64,000 nucleotides of DNA from Bradyrhizobium sp. CCGUVB4N. GTDB lineage: Bacteria > Pseudomonadota > Alphaproteobacteria > Rhizobiales > Xanthobacteraceae. The notes under the pieces were generated by a model. The model did not search any database, was not told the origin of the DNA, and saw nothing but the letters and a program-made list of their open reading frames with translations. The position numbers and the translations under genes were made by a program. Numbering within the stretch: position 1 is the first letter of the stretch; each line of letters opens with the position of its first letter. Positions 56,973 to 64,000 of the stretch are shown in pieces. The DNA lies in the NCBI RefSeq assembly GCF_024199945.1, contig NZ_JANADP010000001.1:3100001-3164000 (forward strand). Direction: 5' to 3'.

Positions 56973-57961
56973 CACGACACCAACAGTTCGAGCGGTGCAC
57001 GGATGCAGCGCGAGAGATGGCCGGGGCTGACTTCCACCAGCGGCGGCGGCGCCCTCGTGCAGGCGTCCAGCACGAACGGGCAACGCGCGGCAAAACGGCA
57101 GCCCGCGGGTGGCTGTGCCATGTTCGGCACCATGCCTTCGATCGTGGCAAGCTGTTCGGCGCGATGGTCCAGGCGCGGGATGGAGCCGAGCAGTCCGACC
57201 GTGTAGGGATGCTGCGGCGCGGAGAACAATTCGTCGACCGGCGCGCGCTCGACGATCTCGCCGGCATACATCACCGCGACTTCGTCGCAGACTTCGGCGA
57301 CGACGCCGAGATCGTGGGTGATCAGGATGATCGCGGCGCCGCTCGCGGCCTTCAGCTCGCGCATCAGTTCCAGGATCTGGGCCTGCAGGGTGACGTCGAG
57401 TGCGGTGGTCGGCTCGTCGGCGATCAGGAGCTGCGGATCGCAGGCGAGCGCCATCGCGATCATGACGCGCTGGCGCATGCCGCCGGAGAGCTTGTGCGGA
57501 TATTCGTCGATCCGACGCTCGGGCGAGGGGATGTGCACGCGGCGCAACAGCTCGATCGCGCGGTCCCGCGCGCCGCGGCGCGAACCGCCGCGATGGCGCA
57601 AAATGGTCTCGATGATCTGGTCGCCGATGGTGAAGCTCGGGTTGAGCGAGGTCATCGGTTCCTGGAAAATCATCGCGAGCCGGTTGCCGCGCAGATCGCG
57701 CAGCCTCTGGTCCGTGGTCTTCAGCAGATCGAAACCGTCGAAGCGGATCGCGCCCGATATCTCCGTCGTCTGTTTCGGCAGCAGGCCCATGATCGCCAGT
57801 GAGGTCACGCTCTTGCCGCAGCCGGATTCACCGACGAGGCCGAGCGTTGCACCATTGGCGACGCTGAGATCGACGCTGTCGACCGCGTGGGTGACGCGGC
57901 CGTCGTCACCGTGAAAGCGGATGCGCAGGTCCCTGATCTCGATGAGAGGGCTTGCGCTCAT
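56972..57961 (-). CDS. Peptide ABC transporter ATP-binding protein, DppD type (system 1)
   Basis: A 329-residue ATPase with Walker [11 protein letters not shown]-loop [15 protein letters not shown], signature LSGGMRQR and Walker [13 protein letters not shown]. The C-terminal extension ends with the oligopeptide cysteine motif [18 protein letters not shown]. It should pair with the DppF-type ATPase encoded downstream. The ATG overlaps the DUF1028 stop (ATGA). A longer in-frame start would lie inside the DUF1028 gene. Confidence 0.9.
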   Translation of the reverse strand: MSASPLIEIRDLRIRFHGDDGRVTHAVDSVDLSVANGATLGLVGESGCGKSVTSLAIMGLLPKQTTEISGAIRFDGFDLLKTTDQRLRDLRGNRLAMIFQEPMTSLNPSFTIGDQIIETILRHRGGSRRGARDRAIELLRRVHIPSPERRIDEYPHKLSGGMRQRVMIAMALACDPQLLIADEPTTALDVTLQAQILELMRELKAASGAAIILITHDLGVVAEVCDEVAVMYAGEIVERAPVDELFSAPQHPYTVGLLGSIPRLDHRAEQLATIEGMVPNMAQPPAGCRFAARCPFVLDACTRAPPPLVEVSPGHLSRCIRAPLELLVS

Positions 57962-58668
57962 GTCTGTCTTGCCCGCGCCGCGGCGATGCTGGCGTCGATG
58001 ACGCGGCGATCGGTATTGCCGGCCGGGTTCCGCCGGGTCGGCATGGACGGGCGGAAGTGGACCCAGAGTTCGTGGCTGACCCGTTCGAGCCGCTCGAGCT
58101 CGCCGAGCGGGTCGGGATGATCGTCGGCGCGGATGTCGAGCGCCGGCCATTCCTCCTCGCCGTGGATCAGTAGTGCTGCGGACTGCTTGCCGCGCTTGTC
58201 GCCGCCGGCGGCTTCGCCGGCGCGCATCGCCGCGAGCAGCCGGCGTGGGAACGGCAGGCTGTCATTGGCGATGTAGGTCTTCGCCGTCTCGGCAAGCACG
58301 TCGGCGCCGGCGAGCATGTTGCCCGCGATTGAAAAGCCGCTTCCTGCGATGTTCCCGCACCAGTCGACGCAATCGCGCCCGGTATGCGCGGCGATCGCGC
58401 CACTTGCATCCATGATGTGGATCTGGCGGCTCTCGCGGCCGTCGTCGGTCGCGAGCAGGGCGGCGAGCACGTCATGAGCGTTGAGACCCTCGCGCAGCAG
58501 CTTGACGCCGTCGATCCCGTAATAGGGATTGACGAAAGCTTGGGTTGCAATGGCGCCAAGTCCCGCCGCGATGTAGGGCACGCGTGCCCCGACGGCGAAG
58601 AAGCGGGTCGCGACCGCAATGCCGAACTGGCCGGTGGCAGAATCTCGCGCAATGATCGACCAGGTCAT
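57958..58668 (-). CDS. DUF1028 family protein (Ntn-hydrolase-like)
   Basis: A 236-residue DUF1028 protein. MTWSIIARDSATGQFGIAVATRFFAVG is the conserved N-terminus, with QAFVNPYYGIDG and GSGFSIAGNMLAG following. The family is related to Ntn-hydrolases and often lies beside gamma-glutamyltransferase and peptide-transport genes, as here. Its reaction is not established; hydrolysis of a peptide product is a guess. It begins 9 bases after the gamma-glutamyltransferase gene and overlaps the next gene. Confidence 0.87.
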   Translation of the reverse strand: MTWSIIARDSATGQFGIAVATRFFAVGARVPYIAAGLGAIATQAFVNPYYGIDGVKLLREGLNAHDVLAALLATDDGRESRQIHIMDASGAIAAHTGRDCVDWCGNIAGSGFSIAGNMLAGADVLAETAKTYIANDSLPFPRRLLAAMRAGEAAGGDKRGKQSAALLIHGEEEWPALDIRADDHPDPLGELERLERVSHELWVHFRPSMPTRRNPAGNTDRRVIDASIAAARARQT

Positions 58669-58677
58669 GTGCTGCCT

Positions 58678-60483
58678 TCAGCGTCCCGCGGCGTAGCCCT
58701 GCATGCCGCGCGGATTGGCGGCAGCGCGCCGGCGCACGCCGACGCGCGAGGCCGCGGTGAGGCGGCCCTCGGACCAGTCGGGACCGACCTCGACGATATG
58801 CCCACGCTCGCGCAGGTTCTCGATCGTCGCCTTGGGCACGCGGTTTTCGACCACGAGCACACCGGGACGCGCGGTGCGCGGCCAGAACGAGATCGGGAAA
58901 TGCTCGGAGTGCCAGGCGGGCGCGTCGATCGCCTCCTGGAGATTGAGGTTGCAATGGACGTGGCGCAGGAAGAACTGCGTGATCCATTGATCCTGCTGGT
59001 CACCGCCGGGCGAACCCCAGGCGAGGTACGGCTCGCCATCGCGTAGCGCCATGGTCGGCGACAGCGTCGTGCGCGGCCGCTTGCCTGGCGCGAGCGAGCC
59101 GGGGTGGTTTTCCTCCAGCCAGAACATCTGGGCGCGACTGCCGAGGCAGAAGCCGAGCTCCGGAATGATCGGCGAGGATTGCAGCCAGCCGCCCGATGGC
59201 GTCGAGGACACCATGTTGCCGGCCTTGTCGATGATGTCGAAATGCACGGTGTCGCCGCGCACCTCGCCGAAGCGTCCCACCGTCGGCTCGCCGGCGCCGA
59301 GCGCACCGACCGCCTCGCGCTGTCCCTCGGCGCGGCGCAGCTTCACCACGCCGCCAAAGCCTTCGACCGTGCCGGGGACGAAATCGAGCGACGCCTTGTC
59401 TGTGACGAGCTTGCGGCGTTGATCGTTGTAGGCATCCGACAGTAGCGTCGCGATCGGGATCTCGCTGAACTTGGGATCGCCGTAGAATTTTTCGCGGTCC
59501 GCGAAGGCGAGTTTTGCGCATTCGATCTGGAGATGGATGAACTCCGGCCCGGTCGGATCGAGGCCGTCGAGCGCAAAGCCCTTCAACAGCGCGAGCTGTT
59601 GTAGCGTTACCGGACCCTGGCTCCAGACGCCGGCCTTGCAGACGGTGTAGCGGCCGTAATCGTAGGTGAGGGGGGCCTCGATCGTCGGCTGCCAGCGTGC
59701 CATGTCGTCGGCGGAGAGCACGCCGCGATGCGGCGAGCCGCTGACGTCCATCACCTCCTGCGTCCGGCAGAACTTGTCGATGGCTTCCGCGACGAAGCCC
59801 TGAGACCAGGCCTTGCGCGCGCGCTCGATCTCGGCGTCGCGGCCACCGCCGCCGCTTTCGGCTTCGTTCAAGATCCGGGTGTAGGTCGCGGCGAGCGTCT
59901 TGTTGGTGAAGAGCGTGCCGGGCCTCGGTACCTCGCCGTTCGGCAGGTAGACAGCGGCCGAGGTCGGCCAGTGCTTGCGGAACAATTGCTCGACGGTCTG
60001 GATCGTGGCGCAGGCGCGCTCGACCAGCGGATAGCCGTCGCGGGCGTAGGAGATCGCAGGCTCCAGCACATCGCGCACGCGCATCGTGCCGTAGTCGCGG
60101 AGCAGCATCATCCAGGATTCGAAGGTGCCGGGAACGCAGGCCGCGAGCAGTCCGGTGCCGGGGACCATGTCGAGGCCCTCGCTCTTGTAATGCGCGATCG
60201 TGGCGCGCGCCGGCGCCGGGCCCTGGCCGCAGATCACCTCGGTGCGGCCGCGCTTTACGTCATGGACGATAACAGGCACGTCGCCGCCGGGGCCGTTCAG
60301 ATGCGGCTCGACGACCTGCAGCGTGAACGCGGCGGCGACACCGGCGTCGAAGGCATTGCCGCCCTTTTCGAGAATAGCCATGCCGACAGCGGTTGCGATC
60401 CAGTGCGTGGTCGCGACGACACCGAACGTGCCTTCGATTTCTGGGCGCGTCGTGAACGGATCGGGGTTGACGTTGCTGGCCAT
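58678..60483 (-). CDS. ggt: Gamma-glutamyltransferase family protein
   Basis: A 601-residue gamma-glutamyltransferase/hydrolase. The N-terminal half has GVVATTHWIATAVGMAILEKGGNAFDAGVAAAF; the predicted self-cleavage and nucleophile is T412 in RGDTVHFDIIDKAGN, followed by SSTPSGGWLQSSPI and the LSPTMALRDGEPYLAWGSPGGD segment. It would cleave glutathione or other gamma-glutamyl peptides. No signal peptide is seen, so it may act in the cytoplasm on imported peptides. GAGG lies 6-9 bases before the ATG. Two peptide transporters flank it. Confidence 0.9.
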   Translation of the reverse strand: MASNVNPDPFTTRPEIEGTFGVVATTHWIATAVGMAILEKGGNAFDAGVAAAFTLQVVEPHLNGPGGDVPVIVHDVKRGRTEVICGQGPAPARATIAHYKSEGLDMVPGTGLLAACVPGTFESWMMLLRDYGTMRVRDVLEPAISYARDGYPLVERACATIQTVEQLFRKHWPTSAAVYLPNGEVPRPGTLFTNKTLAATYTRILNEAESGGGGRDAEIERARKAWSQGFVAEAIDKFCRTQEVMDVSGSPHRGVLSADDMARWQPTIEAPLTYDYGRYTVCKAGVWSQGPVTLQQLALLKGFALDGLDPTGPEFIHLQIECAKLAFADREKFYGDPKFSEIPIATLLSDAYNDQRRKLVTDKASLDFVPGTVEGFGGVVKLRRAEGQREAVGALGAGEPTVGRFGEVRGDTVHFDIIDKAGNMVSSTPSGGWLQSSPIIPELGFCLGSRAQMFWLEENHPGSLAPGKRPRTTLSPTMALRDGEPYLAWGSPGGDQQDQWITQFFLRHVHCNLNLQEAIDAPAWHSEHFPISFWPRTARPGVLVVENRVPKATIENLRERGHIVEVGPDWSEGRLTAASRVGVRRRAAANPRGMQGYAAGR

Positions 60484-60565
60484 GGGCTACCTCATTTGCG
60501 GCGCGCGCAATTGATCACATCCGACGCTGGGATGCCAAATGCACAGGCCGCATGGCACGCGCGCG

Positions 60566-61555
60566 TTATGCCGGGACCGGCGCGGTGTTGACCGCGTGAC
60601 AGGCGACACCGTCGATCAGTTCCGGGGCCTCCTTGCGGCAGAGGTCGTACGCCAGCGGACAGCGCGGATTGAAGGCACAGCCGGACGGCGGATTGATCGG
60701 GTTCGGAATCTCGCCCTTCACCGGAATCCGCTGCCGACCGGACATCGCGAGATCAGGCACGGCGCCCAGCAGCATTTTGGTGTAGGGCATACGGGGCCGG
60801 GCGAACAGCTCGCGCCCCTCCGCGATCTCGACGATCCGGCCGAGATACATCACGCCGACCCGGCTCGCCATGTGGCGGACCACGGCGAGGTTATGGCTGA
60901 TGAACAGATAGGTCAGGCCGAACTTGTCCTGCAGGTCGCGCATCAGGTTCAGGATTTGCGCCTGCACGGACACGTCGAGGGCCGAGGTCGGCTCGTCGCA
61001 GACGATGAATTCGGCGTCGGAGGCGAGCGCCCGCGCGATTGCGATGCGCTGACGCTGACCGCCGGAGAACTCATGCGGAAATTTCAGGCGGTCGTCGGGA
61101 TGCAGGCCGACGAGGCTGAGCAACTCGCCGACGCGCGCCTGGATGTCGCGTTCGCCCTGGATCAGGTCGAAGGCGCGGATCGGCTCGGAGATGATGGCAT
61201 CGACGCGGAAGTGCGGGTTCAGGCTCGCATACGGATCCTGAAAGATCATCTGGATGCGGCGGCGCAGCTTTCGGCGTGCCTGCGCTTGCCGCGGATTGGT
61301 CATCGAGACGCCGTCGATCAGGACGTCGCCCGCGCTCGGGGGCAACAGGCCGACCACCATCCGCGCCACCGTGGTCTTGCCCGAGCCGGATTCGCCGACC
61401 AGCGCGAAGGTCTCGCCCTTCTTGATGTCGAAGGTGACGTGATCGACCGCCTTGAGATATTCGAGATGTCCGCCTTCCAGCAAGCGGTTGAGCCAGGGCT
61501 TCGAGACGTCGAAGACGCGGCGGAGGTTCGTGGCCTGGACGAAGGGGGCGCTCAT
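60566..61555 (-). CDS. Peptide ABC transporter ATP-binding protein, DppF/OppF type (system 2)
   Basis: A 329-residue ATPase: Walker A GESGSGKTT, Q-loop [15 protein letters not shown], signature FSGGQRQR, Walker B FIVCDEPTSALD, and the C-terminal cysteine motif NPPSGCAFNPRCPLAYDLC. It resembles the system 1 gene at 55866 but differs at many positions, so it is an older paralogue. The ATG overlaps the stop of the preceding ATPase gene (ATGA). The next gene, ggt, follows after 82 bases. Confidence 0.9.
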   Translation of the reverse strand: MSAPFVQATNLRRVFDVSKPWLNRLLEGGHLEYLKAVDHVTFDIKKGETFALVGESGSGKTTVARMVVGLLPPSAGDVLIDGVSMTNPRQAQARRKLRRRIQMIFQDPYASLNPHFRVDAIISEPIRAFDLIQGERDIQARVGELLSLVGLHPDDRLKFPHEFSGGQRQRIAIARALASDAEFIVCDEPTSALDVSVQAQILNLMRDLQDKFGLTYLFISHNLAVVRHMASRVGVMYLGRIVEIAEGRELFARPRMPYTKMLLGAVPDLAMSGRQRIPVKGEIPNPINPPSGCAFNPRCPLAYDLCRKEAPELIDGVACHAVNTAPVPA

Positions 61556-62538
61556 GCCGCAGTCTCCGCCGGCGCGTTGTCATAGAGATGGCAGGCAACG
61601 GACTGCGTGCCGCGCGAGAGCGGCTCCGGCCGCTCCACCCGGCAGCGATCGAAGGCGGATCCGCAGCGCGGGTTGAACGAGCAGCCGCGCGGGATCGCCG
61701 ACAGGCGCGGCATCGAGCCGGGAATCTGCACCAGACGTTTGTCGTCGCCGGCAAGCGTCGGGATCGCGCCCATTAGACCCTTGGCATAGGGATGCAGCGG
61801 ATTCCTCACGACGTCCTGCACCGGGCCGATCTCGGCGACGCGACCGGCATACATCACCGCGACGCGGTCCGAGGTCTCGGCGATCACGCCCATGTCGTGG
61901 GTCACCAGCATCACGGCGGTGCCGTGGTCGCGGCCGAGCCGCTTGATCAACGAGATGATCTGCGCCTGCACGGAGACGTCAAGCGCGGTGGTCGGCTCGT
62001 CCGCGATGATCAGCTCCGGCTCGGCGCAGATCGCCAGCGCAATCACCACGCGCTGGCGCATGCCGCCGGAGAATTCATGAGGGTAGCCGTCGATGCGCTT
62101 TTCCGGGGCGGGAATGCCGACCTCGGCGAGGAGGTCGATGGCGCGGCGGCGGGCCGCCTGTTCGGACAGATTGAGGTGGGTCCGGATCGTTTCCACGATC
62201 TGGTCGCCGACCTTGTACAGCGGATTGAGCGAGGTGAGCGGATCCTGGAAGATCATGCCGATGCGCTTTCCCCTGATACGGCGCATCTCCTCCGGCGGCA
62301 TATTGTCGATGCGCAGGCCTGCGAGGTGGATCTCGCCACCGGCGATGCGGCCGGGCGGATCGATCAGGCCGATCACCGAAAGCCCGGTGACGGATTTGCC
62401 GGCGCCGGATTCGCCGACCACGCCGAGCACTTCGCCCTTGGCGATGTCGAAGGAAACACCGTCGATCGCGCGCAGCGTGCCGCGGCGGGAGGCGAACTCG
62501 ACCTGGAGATTACGGACGGAGAGAACGGGTTCGGTCAT
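61552..62538 (-). CDS. Peptide ABC transporter ATP-binding protein, DppD/OppD type (system 2)
   Basis: A 328-residue ATPase: Walker A GESGAGKSV, Q-loop FQDPLTSLNPLYKVG, signature FSGGMRQR, Walker [13 protein letters not shown], and a C-terminal IPRGCSFNPRCGSAFDRC motif. It pairs with the ATPase at 60566 to drive the permeases at 62552 and 63513. It begins 13 bases after the DppC-type gene. Confidence 0.9.
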   Translation of the reverse strand: MTEPVLSVRNLQVEFASRRGTLRAIDGVSFDIAKGEVLGVVGESGAGKSVTGLSVIGLIDPPGRIAGGEIHLAGLRIDNMPPEEMRRIRGKRIGMIFQDPLTSLNPLYKVGDQIVETIRTHLNLSEQAARRRAIDLLAEVGIPAPEKRIDGYPHEFSGGMRQRVVIALAICAEPELIIADEPTTALDVSVQAQIISLIKRLGRDHGTAVMLVTHDMGVIAETSDRVAVMYAGRVAEIGPVQDVVRNPLHPYAKGLMGAIPTLAGDDKRLVQIPGSMPRLSAIPRGCSFNPRCGSAFDRCRVERPEPLSRGTQSVACHLYDNAPAETAA

Positions 62539-62551
62539 GAACGCTGCATAC

Positions 62552-63511
62552 TCATCGGAGTTTCGGGTTGAGCGCGTCGCGCAGCCAGTCGCCGAGCAGG
62601 TTGATCGACAGGATCAGGGCCGCGAGCGCGATTCCCGGGAAGGCGACGATCCACCATTCGCCTGCGAACAGATATCCGTTGCCGATGCGGATCAGCGTAC
62701 CGAGCGACGGCATGGTCTCGGGCATGCCCGAGCCGAGGAAGGACAGCGTTGCCTCGGTGATGATGGCGAGCGCGAGGTTGATGGTGGCGATCACTAGGAT
62801 CGGTCCCGTGGTGTTCGGCAGCACGTGGCGCAGCATGATCACGGGGGCGGGCAGGCCGATCAATTGCGCGGCTGCGACATAATCCTTGTTCTTCTCGACC
62901 AGCACCGAGCCACGCACCGTGCGGGCGTACTGCACCCAAAAGCTCAGCCCGATCGCGAACACCAGGACCGCCAACATGCTCATCTCGTCGAGCTTGTTGC
63001 CGAAGACCGACTTGGCGATGCCGTTGATCAGGAGCGCGATCAGGATGGCCGGGAAGGAAAGCTGCACGTCGGCGATGCGCATGATCAGCCCATCGACGGC
63101 GCCGCCGAAATAGCCGGCCGTCAGCCCGAGCAGGATGCCGATTGCGCCGGAGAGGACCACGCCGAGCACGCCGACGAGCAGCGAGATGCGCAGGCCGTAG
63201 AGGATCGCGGACAGCACGTCGCGGCCCTGCTCGTCGGTGCCGAGCAGGAACGGGCTCTGGCCGTCGGCGGTCCAGAGCGGCGAGATGCGTGAATTCATCA
63301 GCTGGAGCTGCGCCGGGTCGAACGGGTTTTGGACCGATAGCACCGAGGCGAAGATCGCGACCAGGAAGAACAGCAGCGTCACCCCCGCGGCGATCATGGT
63401 GATCCTGGAGCGGCGGAACGAATAGAACAGGTCGCTGTCGAGCGCGCGCCGGAACCAGCCGGGTGCGGCGGCGCGCTTCTCGGTGCTGCGTGGAACGACG
63501 GCTTCGCTCAT
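62552..63511 (-). CDS. Peptide ABC transporter permease, DppC type (system 2)
   Basis: A 319-residue permease. LLGTDEQGRDVLSAILYG is the DppC motif, and KDYVAAAQLIGLPAPVIMLRHVLPNTTGPILV the ATPase-docking loop. The last stretch IALAALILSINLLGDWLRDALNPKLR is typical of the family C-terminus. The start at 63511 gives a usual N-terminus (MSEAVVPRSTEKR) and lies one base after the stop of the preceding permease gene. Confidence 0.9.
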   Translation of the reverse strand: MSEAVVPRSTEKRAAAPGWFRRALDSDLFYSFRRSRITMIAAGVTLLFFLVAIFASVLSVQNPFDPAQLQLMNSRISPLWTADGQSPFLLGTDEQGRDVLSAILYGLRISLLVGVLGVVLSGAIGILLGLTAGYFGGAVDGLIMRIADVQLSFPAILIALLINGIAKSVFGNKLDEMSMLAVLVFAIGLSFWVQYARTVRGSVLVEKNKDYVAAAQLIGLPAPVIMLRHVLPNTTGPILVIATINLALAIITEATLSFLGSGMPETMPSLGTLIRIGNGYLFAGEWWIVAFPGIALAALILSINLLGDWLRDALNPKLR

Positions 63512-63512
63512 G

Positions 63513-64000
63513 TCAGTGCGCCCGGCTGACCGTCGAGCGCAGCCGCGGATCGACGATGGTGTAGAGGATATCAACCACGAGATTGATGGTGACGAAGATC
63601 AGCGACACCATCATCAGATAGGCCGCCATGATCGGAATATCGACGTTCTGAACGGCCTGCACGAACAGGAGTCCCATGCCCGGCCACTGGAACACGGTCT
63701 CGGTGATGATCGCGAAAGCAATGACCGAGCCAAATTGCAGACCCGCCACGGTGATGACGGGAACCAGCGTGTTGCGCAGCGCGTGGCCGAAATGGATCGC
63801 CCGCGTGGTCAGCCCGCGGGCACGGGCGAATCGGATGTAGTCGGTCCGCATGACCTCGAGCATCTCCGCGCGGACCAGTCGCATGATCAGGGTCATCTGG
63901 AATAGGCCAAGCGTGATCGAGGGCATGATCAGCGCTTTGAGGCCTGACAGGGTCAGGAGCCCCGTCGTCCACCAGCCGATATGCACGACGTCGCCCCGCC
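63513..64000 (-). CDS. Peptide ABC transporter permease, DppB type (system 2, partial)
   Basis: The last 162 residues of a DppB-like permease; the gene continues beyond the right edge. The coupling loop TDYIRFARARGLTTRAIHFGHALRNTLVPVIT, the following AIITETVFQWPGMGLLF and the C-terminal LVVDILYTIVDPRLR match the family. It is upstream of, and one base apart from, the DppC-type gene. A binding protein for this system may lie outside the window. Confidence 0.9.
   Translation of the reverse strand, partial: RGDVVHIGWWTTGLLTLSGLKALIMPSITLGLFQMTLIMRLVRAEMLEVMRTDYIRFARARGLTTRAIHFGHALRNTLVPVITVAGLQFGSVIAFAIITETVFQWPGMGLLFVQAVQNVDIPIMAAYLMMVSLIFVTINLVVDILYTIVDPRLRSTVSRAH

Noticed and set aside
1..64000. 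tRNA, rRNA or riboswitch genes
   Set aside because: No cloverleaf-like or rRNA-like sequence was recognised on either strand; an automated RNA search was not possible, so small RNAs cannot be excluded.

Overview
The window looks like a chromosome segment of a Bradyrhizobium-like alphaproteobacterium. This is inferred from the GC-rich coding style, the large number of solute transporters and catabolic operons, and several families of dispersed palindromic repeats of the kind common in that group. No rRNA, tRNA, CRISPR array, complete insertion sequence or phage gene was seen.

Layout. 0-12 kb: the 5' part of a nitroreductase; a small membrane protein; a GntR regulator facing an acid-sugar dehydratase plus TRAP transporter operon (dehydratase, DctP, DctQ, DctM) across a region with two matching palindromes; a histidine phosphatase coupled to an enoyl-CoA hydratase; a ferredoxin-reductase-type flavoprotein preceded by a possible 13-codon leader; and two PfkB kinases. 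12-21 kb: a VOC protein, a TetR regulator, and a tightly packed operon of a NitT/TauT-type ABC transporter with four enzymes (enolase superfamily, Gfo/Idh/MocA, DUF993, TIM-barrel isomerase). It reads as an uncharacterised catabolic pathway. 21.8-28.5 kb: a class III cyclase/TolB-like/TPR protein, then two large convergent genes of unusual architecture. One encodes a PAP2/vanadium-haloperoxidase-like enzyme with 32 Gly-Ala dipeptides at its N-terminus and a beta-rich insertion between catalytic motifs. The other encodes a 950-residue putative zinc metallopeptidase.

28.5-37.9 kb is a mosaic region. It holds a P450, an L,D-transpeptidase divergent from a lytic transglycosylase, a PPi-type phosphofructokinase and a lipocalin-like protein. 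Between them lie three broken fragments of the ornithine aminotransferase gene rocD, whose intact copy sits at the end of the region, a fragment resembling the 21-kb isomerase gene, and degenerate repeats. 38-46 kb: a potassium-channel protein with a second P450, a two-subunit TPP-dependent decarboxylase, and a TetR-controlled RND efflux pump ending in a clear terminator.

46.4-52.5 kb: a periplasmic binding protein followed by a signalling operon (Cache-HAMP-GAF histidine kinase, single receiver, receiver-adenylate cyclase fusion, CnbZ-like protein) joined by 4-base overlaps. 52.5-64 kb, all on the minus strand: one long peptide-uptake operon. Two peptide-type ABC transporters (one cut by the window end) flank a gamma-glutamyltransferase and a DUF1028 protein, which suggests import and hydrolysis of glutathione or other gamma-glutamyl peptides.
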